DNA of 7,568 nucleotides from Prevotella sp. (GTDB taxonomy: Bacteria > Bacteroidota > Bacteroidia > Bacteroidales > Bacteroidaceae). Below, piece after piece: positions 1-6,249 of this stretch. Where the stretch lies: positions 1 to 7,568 of the forward strand of contig JAJQAR010000027.1 in assembly GCA_021203705.1 (NCBI GenBank), read 5' to 3'. Every line of letters starts with the position of its first letter. The first letter of the stretch is position 1. The translations under genes and the position numbers were made by a program. The notes under the pieces are model-generated. The model searched no databases. It was not told the DNA's origin and saw only the letters and a list, made by a program, of their open reading frames with translations.

Positions 1-31
1 TCATAATACTATGTTTGATTTGGTTTAAGTT

Positions 32-60
32 TTGTAAAAATAACAATTTTTTATTTACAA
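32..60. repeat. AT-rich imperfect palindrome
   Basis: The outer arms TTGTAAA (32-38) and TTTACAA (54-60) are perfect inverted complements. Inside them 40/52, 42/50 and 43/49 also pair, so 10 of 13 positions match around a centre at about 46. It could be a weak hairpin downstream of the transglycosylase gene or a dyad operator for a gene to the left of the window. The stem is almost all A/T and no GC-rich terminator is present, so the function is unknown. Confidence 0.5.
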
Positions 61-125
61 GCCTTTGCTCAGAAGTTAAAAAAAACAGAAAAAATAAGAA
101 ATAATGCTTTGCAATAGAAGAGCGC

Positions 126-153
126 AGTTAAAAGTTAATAGTTAAAAGTTAAA
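126..153 (+). repeat. heptanucleotide array 1 (AGTTAAA x4)
   Basis: There are four contiguous 7-base units: AGTTAAA, AGTTAAT, AGTTAAA, AGTTAAA. The array starts directly after AGCGC and ends 23 bases short of the stop codon of the minus-strand transglycosylase gene, so it lies in that gene's 3' flank. It belongs to the degenerate family (ARKKRAN) seen at four other spacers in the window. Function is unknown. Confidence 0.8.
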
Positions 154-176
154 AATGTATTTTCGCTTGAGGGTGG

Positions 177-1475
177 TTATATTTGGTAACGGCGTTTTTT
201 CTTGGCTTTTTGCGGAGTATATGGGCTGTTGGGAGATGCTGGGGTGGATTCGGAAGGCTGGGCTGAAGGGTTGCTCTCTGACGACTGGGAAGATTGATTA
301 TTCCCGGAAGGGCGTGGTGATGAGGTTGGTGGAGCGGAGGTGACGCTGTTGCCGTCGTAGCGTGTGCCGCGGTACTGGGCGTAAAGCTGACGGATGCGGT
401 CAACATAGTTGACTGTCTCGTAGCCGCGCATATAGCCCCATTTTACGATAGGGTCGTTGTAGAAGCGAGGTTGTTCAAGAGCGAGGACATAATATGCCAC
501 ATCTTTCCATTTGTAAGGGTTCTTGCCGTTTTTCTGTGCCAGAGCCATAGCATCCTGAATATGGAAATAGCCACCGTTGTAGGCAGCGAGGACGAACAGT
601 TGTCGTTCATTGAAGTTAGGCACGTCACTGAATTTTTGAGTAAGGTCTTGGATATATCTTGCTGCCGCCTTGATATTAGGTTCAGGCTCATGGATAGCCG
701 ACATGGAGAGGCCCAGTTCTGCTGCTGTGGCAGGCATTATCTGCATTAATCCCCGTGCCCCTGCCCACGAGCGAGCTTGCGGGTCGAAGCACGATTCCTG
801 GTAACACTGCGCCGCCATTAGTCGCCAGTCCCACCTTACGGTAGGGGCATATTTCTTGAAGAGATTGTCGTAATTAGAGATTATGCCACGCTGCCGGTTC
901 TGGAAGGGCGCATAGACATGGCGTTTGACGCTTGCCGATGAGAACAGATAGCTTTCCTCTTTCTTCACTTCGGCAAACAGTTCCGGTTTGAACCACGAGT
1001 TAAGGCTGTCAGCCAGTTCTGAGCTACTGTCAGCCACCGCCCACTGCACGTTGAGAGAATCAACTTTTGCGCCACAGAAGATAAGGCTATCCTTATTATT
1101 CTTGTTTTTAGGCAGAAGGAAGGCGATAAGGTCAGCGTCCCCTTTGTTAAGGCGAGAGATCATCTCGGCAGTGTCCTTGCAGAGTTCCACCCGTAGCGAC
1201 ACGCCCATTTTGTGAGCGAATTTCTCGCACAGCAGATATTGCGTACCCATTCCCCTGCCATGATAATCATAATAAGATTCAGGACCGGAGAGCGTAAGGA
1301 TAATCAGTTCACCGTTGTTCACAATATCACTTACCGTAAATTCGTCGCTTATAGAATCGTTGAGCACCTCACCCCAGGGCGTAACCACCTTGTCTGTTGT
1401 TTTTTCCTTACAAGAAAACAGGAAAAAGATAACAGAGACAAGCGAAATGAATATTATACCCGGTATGTAGCGCAT
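177..1475 (-). CDS. mltF: MltF-type membrane-bound lytic murein transglycosylase (lipoprotein)
   Basis: This 432-residue protein is predicted to cleave the MurNAc-GlcNAc bond of peptidoglycan, forming 1,6-anhydromuramic ends, while anchored in a membrane facing the periplasm. Residues 1-21 are a hydrophobic signal peptide ending in a lipobox (LFSC), with Cys22 the likely lipidated residue. Residues about 50-165 resemble the solute-binding (SBP_bac_3) module of MltF. Residues about 200-370 are the SLT lysozyme-like domain: the catalytic Glu is probably Glu227 in QES, followed by GLMQIMP (242-248) and AAYNGG (297-302). The order lipobox, SBP, SLT is the MltF arrangement, which makes a plain Slt70 or MltC unlikely. 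The tail is odd: residues 377-421 contain 15 Ser and 10 Pro, and 423-429 hold six Lys/Arg. The ATG start is chosen because it gives a complete signal peptide. The gene diverges from hisG. Confidence 0.92.
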   Translation of the reverse strand: MRYIPGIIFISLVSVIFFLFSCKEKTTDKVVTPWGEVLNDSISDEFTVSDIVNNGELIILTLSGPESYYDYHGRGMGTQYLLCEKFAHKMGVSLRVELCKDTAEMISRLNKGDADLIAFLLPKNKNNKDSLIFCGAKVDSLNVQWAVADSSSELADSLNSWFKPELFAEVKKEESYLFSSASVKRHVYAPFQNRQRGIISNYDNLFKKYAPTVRWDWRLMAAQCYQESCFDPQARSWAGARGLMQIMPATAAELGLSMSAIHEPEPNIKAAARYIQDLTQKFSDVPNFNERQLFVLAAYNGGYFHIQDAMALAQKNGKNPYKWKDVAYYVLALEQPRFYNDPIVKWGYMRGYETVNYVDRIRQLYAQYRGTRYDGNSVTSAPPTSSPRPSGNNQSSQSSESNPSAQPSESTPASPNSPYTPQKAKKKRRYQI

Positions 1476-1520
1476 TATGATATAGTAAATCCGAAAAGGG
1501 AATGAAGCCTAATCGGGGTA

Positions 1521-1528
1521 CAAAATTA
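1521..1528 (-). promoter_or_regulatory. candidate -7 element for the transglycosylase gene
   Basis: On the minus strand this reads TAATTTTG, a full match to the Bacteroidetes -7 consensus TAnnTTTG, 45 bases upstream of the start codon at 1475. No TTG lies at the expected 20-base distance, so the call rests on one half of the promoter. If it is real, it sits back to back with the hisG promoter and the two -33/-7 regions overlap. Confidence 0.35.
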
Positions 1529-1537
1529 CTACAATTC

Positions 1538-1568
1538 TTGCAGATATGCTTTAAAAAGCGTACTTTTG
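1538..1568 (+). promoter_or_regulatory. hisG operon promoter (Bacteroidetes -33/-7 type)
   Basis: A TTG at 1538-1540 is followed by exactly 20 bases and then TACTTTTG at 1561-1568, matching the TTG-N19-21-TAnnTTTG promoter known for the primary sigma factor of Bacteroidetes. Transcription would start near 1573-1575, leaving a leader of roughly 20 bases before the hisG ATG. That is too short for a his attenuator, T-box or riboswitch. The spacer contains a small perfect dyad, GCTTT (1548-1552) and AAAGC (1555-1559), which could be an operator or chance. Confidence 0.75.
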
Positions 1569-1595
1569 CAGTACATTTTTAATAAAATTAAAATT

Positions 1596-2447
1596 ATGTT
1601 GCGAATAGCCGTACAATCGAAGGGTCGTCTATATGACGATACGATGAGCTTGTTGAACGAGGCAGACATCAAGGTCAGTCCCAGCAAGCGCACACTTTTG
1701 GTGCAGTCAACCAATTTTCCATTAGAAGTGTTATACCTAAGGGATGATGACATACCACAGAGCGTGGCATCAGGCGTTGCCGATATAGGCATTGTGGGAC
1801 TGAACGAATTTGAGGAGAGGCAAGAAGACGCAGAGATAATAGAGCGGCTTGGATTCAGCAAATGCCGTTTGTCGTTGGCGATACCGAAGACAGTCGAATA
1901 TAAAGGGAAAGAATGGTTCAATGGGAAGAAGATAGCCACGTCGTATCCAGGCATATTGAGGAGATACCTTGATGTGAACAACATAAAAGCCGAGATACAC
2001 GTGATAACGGGGAGCGTAGAGATCAGTCCAGGAATAGGGCTTGCCGATGCGATATTCGACATAGTAAGCAGCGGTTCGACACTGATAAGCAACAATCTTG
2101 TGGAAGTGGAGATTGTGATGCAAAGCGAGGCAGTGCTGATAGCCAATAAAAGTCTCGACGATGATAAGCGCGGTATTTTGAATGAGATGATGTTCAGGTT
2201 TGAGGCAGTGAGGAATGCGCAAGACAAGAAATACGTGAGGATGAATGCGCCGAAGGCACGATTAAATGAGATCCTCGCCGTGTTGCCCGGTTTGAAAAGT
2301 CCTACGGTGATACCTCTTGCCGATGAAGATTGGTGCTCCGTTCATACTGTGCTTGATGAGAAACGCTTCTGGGAGATCATCGGAAAGTTGAAAGAGTTGG
2401 GCGCACAGGGAATACTTGTCAACTCAATTGAGAAAATGATACTGTAA
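1596..2447 (+). CDS. hisG: ATP phosphoribosyltransferase, long form (HisG-L)
   Basis: HisG catalyses the first committed step of histidine synthesis, joining ATP and PRPP to give phosphoribosyl-ATP in the cytoplasm. The 283-residue protein has the two catalytic lobes of the periplasmic-binding-like fold (about 1-208). The PRPP-binding signature is at 142-163, with GLADAIFDIV and SSGSTL. A C-terminal ACT-like regulatory domain occupies about 209-283. That domain marks the long, self-sufficient form, so no HisZ partner is needed and histidine feedback inhibition is expected. The ATG at 1596 gives the family N-terminus MLRIAVQSKGRL. An in-frame TTG at 1566 lies inside the -7 promoter element and cannot be the start. 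hisD follows after 40 bases with no promoter in between, so the two are probably co-transcribed. Confidence 0.96.
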   Translation: MLRIAVQSKGRLYDDTMSLLNEADIKVSPSKRTLLVQSTNFPLEVLYLRDDDIPQSVASGVADIGIVGLNEFEERQEDAEIIERLGFSKCRLSLAIPKTVEYKGKEWFNGKKIATSYPGILRRYLDVNNIKAEIHVITGSVEISPGIGLADAIFDIVSSGSTLISNNLVEVEIVMQSEAVLIANKSLDDDKRGILNEMMFRFEAVRNAQDKKYVRMNAPKARLNEILAVLPGLKSPTVIPLADEDWCSVHTVLDEKRFWEIIGKLKELGAQGILVNSIEKMIL

Positions 2448-2487
2448 ACAGAGCGAGGAATTTTCGCATCGAAATACGAATTAAAAA

Positions 2488-3768
2488 ATGAACATATACA
2501 AAAACCCGCAACGGGAGGAGTGGAAAGAGATTGTGAAAAGGCCGCACCTTGATACCGAAAAGTTGTTTGCGACAGTGAAGGGTATCCTCGAAGACGTAAA
2601 GACAGGTGGAGATGCAGCGATAAGGAGATATGAGGAGCAGTTTGACCATGTGCAGCTTGGCGACCTTGCCGTAACGGAGGAAGAAATAGGCAGCGCACGG
2701 GAGCAGCTCCCAGCAGGACTTTATGAGGCGTTGGAGCAAGCCCATCATAATATATATGTATTTCACGAATCGCAACGCCATGAGAGCAAGAAGGTTGAGA
2801 CGCAGCCTGGTGTTACCTGTTGGCAGAAGAGCATACCGATAGAGAAGGTAGGACTGTATATACCAGGCGGCACTGCCCCATTGTTCAGTACTGTACTTAT
2901 GCTTGCGACACCGGCGAAGATAGCAGGGTGCAGAGAGATAGTGCTATGCACCCCACCGGGGCGTGACGGGAATGTAAACCCCGCGATATTGGCGGCAGCG
3001 CAGATAGCAGGAGTGAGCAAGATATTCAAGACAGGCGGAGTGCAGGCGATAGGCGGCATGGCATACGGCACGGAGAGCATACCGAAGGTATATAAGATTT
3101 TCGGGCCGGGCAACCAATACGTTATGGCAGCCAAGCAAGTGGTGTCGCTTGACGAGGTGGCGATAGACATGCCCGCAGGACCTTCGGAGGTATGTGTGAT
3201 AGCTGATGAGAGCAGTGAGGTAGAGTTTGTGGCAGCCGATCTGTTGTCGCAGGCAGAGCACGGAATAGACTCGCAGGTGATAATGATAACCACTTCGGAG
3301 AGCATGATTGACAAGGTGAGTGCCGAGATTGACAAGCAACTGCAAGAGCTGCCACGCAAGGAAATTGCGGGGAAAGCTCTTGAGAACAGTAAGATGGTGC
3401 TTGTGAATGACAAGGAGGAGGCGATGGAATTGTGCAATATGTATGCGCCGGAACATCTTATTTTGTCAAGCGATGACTATGAGACGTTGGCAGAAAAGGT
3501 AGTGAATGCAGGGAGTGTGTTCCTTGGGAAATACGCCTGTGAGAGTGCCGGTGACTATGCAAGTGGAACGAACCACACGTTGCCTACACACGGTCATGCC
3601 GTGGCATACAACGGTGTGAATTTAGACAGTTTTTTCCGCAAGACAACATTTCAATATATCACCGAAGAAGGGATCAGGAATATCGGAAAGACGGTTGAGA
3701 TTATGGCGGAAAACGAGGTGCTCGTAGCGCACAAGAATGCTATGGGGGTGCGCCGCGAGCACAATTGA
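2488..3768 (+). CDS. hisD: histidinol dehydrogenase
   Basis: HisD performs the last two steps of the pathway, oxidising L-histidinol through histidinal to L-histidine with two NAD+ and a bound zinc. At 426 residues the length is normal for the family. The catalytic pair Glu322-His323 sits in APEHLI. The zinc ligands are Gln255 and His258 (LSQAEHG), Asp356 (GDYASG) and His415 (AHKNAMG). All are offset by four from the E. coli residues Gln259, His262, Glu326, His327, Asp360 and His419, so the active site looks intact. The ATG at 2488 follows an A-rich leader with no Shine-Dalgarno, as is usual in Bacteroidetes. The 3' end is unusual: the last codon AAT and stop TGA form the first unit of a heptanucleotide array. 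hisC follows after a 100-base gap. Confidence 0.97.
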   Translation: MNIYKNPQREEWKEIVKRPHLDTEKLFATVKGILEDVKTGGDAAIRRYEEQFDHVQLGDLAVTEEEIGSAREQLPAGLYEALEQAHHNIYVFHESQRHESKKVETQPGVTCWQKSIPIEKVGLYIPGGTAPLFSTVLMLATPAKIAGCREIVLCTPPGRDGNVNPAILAAAQIAGVSKIFKTGGVQAIGGMAYGTESIPKVYKIFGPGNQYVMAAKQVVSLDEVAIDMPAGPSEVCVIADESSEVEFVAADLLSQAEHGIDSQVIMITTSESMIDKVSAEIDKQLQELPRKEIAGKALENSKMVLVNDKEEAMELCNMYAPEHLILSSDDYETLAEKVVNAGSVFLGKYACESAGDYASGTNHTLPTHGHAVAYNGVNLDSFFRKTTFQYITEEGIRNIGKTVEIMAENEVLVAHKNAMGVRREHN

Positions 3769-3790
3769 GAATTGACAATTGACAATTTGC
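3763..3790 (+). repeat. heptanucleotide array 2 (AATTGAC type), overlapping hisD stop
   Basis: The units are AATTGAG (3763-3769), AATTGAC (3770-3776), AATTGAC (3777-3783) and a degraded AATTTGC (3784-3790). The first unit consists of the last hisD codon, its stop codon and one further base. Three units fit the window-wide pattern ARKKRAN and the fourth does not. Function is unknown. Confidence 0.75.
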
Positions 3791-3829
3791 CTACGGGGAA
3801 ATGCTTCGCAAAAGAAAAATTCATTTTGC
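3786..3829 (+). other. three-part pairing region between hisD and hisC
   Basis: TTTGC (3786-3790), GCAAAA (3808-3813) and TTTTGC (3824-3829) lie in order. The middle segment can pair with either outer one, giving a 5-bp stem with a 17-base loop or a 6-bp stem with a 10-base loop; the two exclude each other. Stems this short in AT-rich RNA may be chance. There is no clear U-run or promoter, so I call it neither a terminator nor an attenuator. Confidence 0.3.
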
Positions 3830-3868
3830 TTGTGTCTATGGATGAATTAATTAAATTCAAAGATTTGG

Positions 3869-4912
3869 ATGAAAGAACTATCACAATTGACAAGACCGAA
3901 TATATGGCGTTTGGAGCCATATAGTAGTGCGCGTAACGAGTATAGTGGGCACCAGGCGACTGTGTTTTTGGATGCCAACGAAAATCCGTATAACGAGCCG
4001 TATAACCGTTATCCAGACCCGTTGCAGTTGGAACTGAAATCCCGTATATCGAAGGTGAAGGGTGTGAGGTCAGAGAACATATTCCTTGGGAACGGGTCAG
4101 ATGAGGCGATAGACTTGGTATATCGTTGTTTCACGTGTCCTGGTAAGGATAATGTGGTAGCGATGGAGCCCACATACGGGATGTACAAGGTATGTGCCGA
4201 TATCAATGATGTGGAATACCGCCATGTGTTGCTTGATGAGAAATTTCAGATAACGGCAGAGAGGCTGTTGGGCGCATGCGATGACAATACGAAAGTGATA
4301 TGGATATGTTCACCCAATAATCCGACAGGCAATAGTATAAATAGGGAAGAAGTAATAAAGACGATAATGAGCTTTGAAGGACTTGTGATAGTTGACGAGG
4401 CATATATTGACTTCTCCCGACTTAGTTCATTGCGCAAAGAACTTGACAGATACCCAAATCTGATAGTGCTCAACACATTCAGTAAGGCATGGGGATGCGC
4501 CGCTATTAGGTTAGGCATGGCATTCGCACAGAAGGACATCATAGATATATTCAACAAGGTGAAATACCCATACAATATCAATCTGCTAACGCAAAACAAG
4601 GCGATGGAAGCATTGAAAGCACCGTTGGAGGTTGACAAGTGGGTAAGACTGCTGTTGCAGGAGCGCGGAAATATGATGGAAGCGTTCAGTATGTTGCCAT
4701 TCTGTGAGAAGGTGTATCCTTCGGATGCCAATTTCTTTCTTATAAAAGTGAAAGACGCACAAGGCATTTACGACTATCTTGTGAGTAAGGGGATAATCGT
4801 GAGGAACAGGACGAAAGTAAAGTTGTGCGGCAACTGCCTGAGAATAACCGTGGGGAGGAAAAGCGAGAATACGGAAGTGCTGGCGGCACTGCGCCGCTTG
4901 GGGCGGAGTTAA
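3869..4912 (+). CDS. hisC: histidinol-phosphate aminotransferase
   Basis: HisC transfers an amino group from glutamate to imidazole acetol phosphate, producing L-histidinol phosphate, with pyridoxal phosphate as cofactor. The 347-residue protein is a fold-type I aminotransferase of normal HisC length. The N-terminus shows DANENP (35-40) and RYPDP (47-51). Later come SPNNPTG (148-154), Asp176 in VDEAYI (pairs with the PLP ring nitrogen), the Schiff-base Lys206 in TFSKAWG, and the carboxylate-binding Arg325 in LRITVG. The start is secure because an in-frame stop lies at 3848-3850 and the only ATG after it is at 3869. It sits 100 bases after hisD with no recognisable promoter, so it is probably read from the hisG promoter. 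The final Ser codon and TAA stop form the first unit of heptad array 3. Confidence 0.96.
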   Translation: MKELSQLTRPNIWRLEPYSSARNEYSGHQATVFLDANENPYNEPYNRYPDPLQLELKSRISKVKGVRSENIFLGNGSDEAIDLVYRCFTCPGKDNVVAMEPTYGMYKVCADINDVEYRHVLLDEKFQITAERLLGACDDNTKVIWICSPNNPTGNSINREEVIKTIMSFEGLVIVDEAYIDFSRLSSLRKELDRYPNLIVLNTFSKAWGCAAIRLGMAFAQKDIIDIFNKVKYPYNINLLTQNKAMEALKAPLEVDKWVRLLLQERGNMMEAFSMLPFCEKVYPSDANFFLIKVKDAQGIYDYLVSKGIIVRNRTKVKLCGNCLRITVGRKSENTEVLAALRRLGRS

Positions 4913-4927
4913 AAGTGAAGAGTTAAG
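4907..4927 (+). repeat. heptanucleotide array 3 (AGTTAAA type), overlapping hisC stop
   Basis: Three contiguous units, AGTTAAA, AGTGAAG and AGTTAAG, all fit ARKKRAN. The first contains the last hisC codon AGT and stop TAA plus one A, the same relation to the coding sequence as at the hisD end. Beyond it lie a small hairpin and array 4, which is out of 7-base phase with this one. Confidence 0.7.
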
Positions 4928-4935
4928 AGAGGATG

Positions 4936-4947
4936 CGGCTGAAGCCG
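4936..4947. other. small GC hairpin in the convergent spacer
   Basis: CGGC-TGAA-GCCG forms a 4-bp stem with a tetraloop. It is the only GC-rich dyad between the converging hisC and permease genes. No U-run follows on either strand and the stem is short, so a role as bidirectional terminator is a guess from position only. Confidence 0.3.
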
Positions 4948-4957
4948 AATATTTGGA

Positions 4958-4985
4958 AATTAAAAATGAAAAATTAAAAAGGAAG
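4958..4985 (+). repeat. heptanucleotide array 4 (AATTAAA type)
   Basis: Four contiguous units, AATTAAA, AATGAAA, AATTAAA and AAGGAAG, fit ARKKRAN. The next seven bases (AATTTTA, 4986-4992) keep the phase but break the pattern, and they include the minus-strand stop codon of the permease gene. The array therefore occupies the immediate 3' flank of that gene. Confidence 0.65.
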
Positions 4986-4989
4986 AATT

Positions 4990-6237
4990 TTATTCGTATT
5001 TCATGGACTTGGCGGGGTGGATGTGAGAGATGAGGTAGCTGGGGGCGATAAGGACGAAGACGCTGATGATGAAAGTGGCGATGTTAAGGAGGATAATTAC
5101 GGGGATGTTTATTTCCACCGGTACGACCTTGACATAATAAGTAGAAGGATCAAGAGTTACTAATCCCGTATATTTTTGGATCAGCATGAGGGCGATACCG
5201 ATGATATCGCCTAAGAGCATGCCCCTGCCGATGATGAACACAGCGAACCAGAGGAAAGTTTTTCTTACCATTTTGTTGCCGGCTCCGAGAGCCTTGAGGA
5301 TGCCGATCATGTTTGTCCGTTCAAGGATGATGATAAGCAGTCCGGAGATCATTGTGAAACCGGCGACGCAGAGCATGAGTATGAGGATAATCCACACGTT
5401 GAGGTCGAGTAAGTCGAGCCAGGCGAAAATCTGGGGGTTAGACTGTTGAATAGTTTCCGAAGAAAACGTCTCACCATTCCTATCGAGAGAGCGGTTAACT
5501 TTTTGTATCAGGATGTCCTCAATATCATTAAGTTTATTGAAGTCCTTCACAGTAAGTTCCGCGCCGCTTAATTGGTCGGGCTCCCAGCCATTGAGACGTA
5601 TTGCAGAATATAAATCGGTGAAGCACAGAGCCTTATCAAATTGTGTGAGATTAGTCTCATAAATACCAGCGATAGTAAACCTGCGAGTGCGGACATCATC
5701 GTTGTCAATGAAATAAGCGAATACCTTATCGCCAGTGTTGAGTTTCAGGAGGTTAGCCATTATTTTGGAGATAAGGATTTTGTTTTGGCTGACCGAGTCG
5801 CTGAACGCAGGTATGCAGCCGCTAACCAAATTATTGTGAATGAACGTGGTATCATATTCGGGACCGACACCCTTGAACATTACGCCGAGGAAATCACTGT
5901 CAGTTTTGAGAATCCCCTGTTTCATGGCGAAGCGTTGCACGTGGTCCACGCCATTGATGTTGCGGAGAGTGTCGAGAACCAAGTCAGGCATGCAGATAGA
6001 CGACTGTATATCGTTGTGTAGGTAGTGGAAGTTAGCCACTGTGATATGGCTGCCGAAGCCGATTACCTTGTCGCGTATGCTATGTTTGAAACCGAGAATA
6101 ATGCAAACCGAGATGAGCATTACCGCCAGTCCGATAGCCACGCCAGCCGTAGCTATACGTATAGCAGGGCGACTAACCCGTTGTTTGTCGCCGTTGTCAG
6201 AGTAGATACGTTTAGCTATGAAAAGCGGTAAGTTCAT
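4990..6237 (-). CDS. LolC/LolE-like FtsX-family ABC transporter permease
   Basis: This 415-residue inner-membrane protein has the layout of LolC/LolE-type (type VII ABC) permeases: TM1 at about 26-50, a large periplasmic MacB-PCD-like domain (about 51-278), then TM2 (281-305), TM3 (329-353) and TM4 (378-403). The segment after TM2, ERTNMIGILKALGAG (306-320), matches the cytoplasmic coupling helix that touches the ATPase. The C-terminus HPAKSMKYE is typical of the family. By family it would extract lipoproteins from the inner membrane for the outer membrane, but no LolD-like ATPase or second permease is encoded here. It would need an ATPase made elsewhere and may act as a homodimer. It lies 12 bases after the aminotransferase gene on the same strand, so co-transcription is likely. 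MacB-like export of another substrate cannot be excluded. Confidence 0.85.
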   Translation of the reverse strand: MNLPLFIAKRIYSDNGDKQRVSRPAIRIATAGVAIGLAVMLISVCIILGFKHSIRDKVIGFGSHITVANFHYLHNDIQSSICMPDLVLDTLRNINGVDHVQRFAMKQGILKTDSDFLGVMFKGVGPEYDTTFIHNNLVSGCIPAFSDSVSQNKILISKIMANLLKLNTGDKVFAYFIDNDDVRTRRFTIAGIYETNLTQFDKALCFTDLYSAIRLNGWEPDQLSGAELTVKDFNKLNDIEDILIQKVNRSLDRNGETFSSETIQQSNPQIFAWLDLLDLNVWIILILMLCVAGFTMISGLLIIILERTNMIGILKALGAGNKMVRKTFLWFAVFIIGRGMLLGDIIGIALMLIQKYTGLVTLDPSTYYVKVVPVEINIPVIILLNIATFIISVFVLIAPSYLISHIHPAKSMKYE

Positions 6238-6249
6238 GAATAAAATGGA

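Noticed and set aside
10..17. TATGTTTG, a plus-strand match to TAnnTTTG
   Set aside because: The -33 position falls outside the window and no gene follows on the plus strand, so it cannot be supported.
126..153. Heptad arrays as CRISPR or insertion-sequence ends
   Set aside because: The units are 7 bases and contiguous with no spacers, and no transposase, terminal inverted repeats or target duplication is seen.
155..343. Short plus-strand frame across the mltF 3' end
   Set aside because: It lies antisense to the low-complexity tail of mltF and has no family resemblance or start signal.
1566..1595. TTG start giving HisG a ten-residue N-terminal extension
   Set aside because: The TTG is inside the -7 element (1561-1568), so it would lie upstream of the transcript. 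The ATG at 1596 gives the conserved HisG N-terminus.
1529..2227. Long open frame antisense to hisG
   Set aside because: It is a shadow of the strongly supported hisG coding sequence and has no recognisable domain. The same holds for antisense frames over hisD, hisC and the minus-strand genes.
2462..2474. TTTCG-CAT-CGAAA dyad between hisG and hisD
   Set aside because: A 5-bp stem with a 3-base loop and no U-run is common by chance in a 40-base spacer and would not terminate transcription.
3838..3924. 28-codon open frame starting before hisC and overlapping its start
   Set aside because: It has no His codons, so it is not a his leader peptide. It resembles no family and is short enough to occur by chance.
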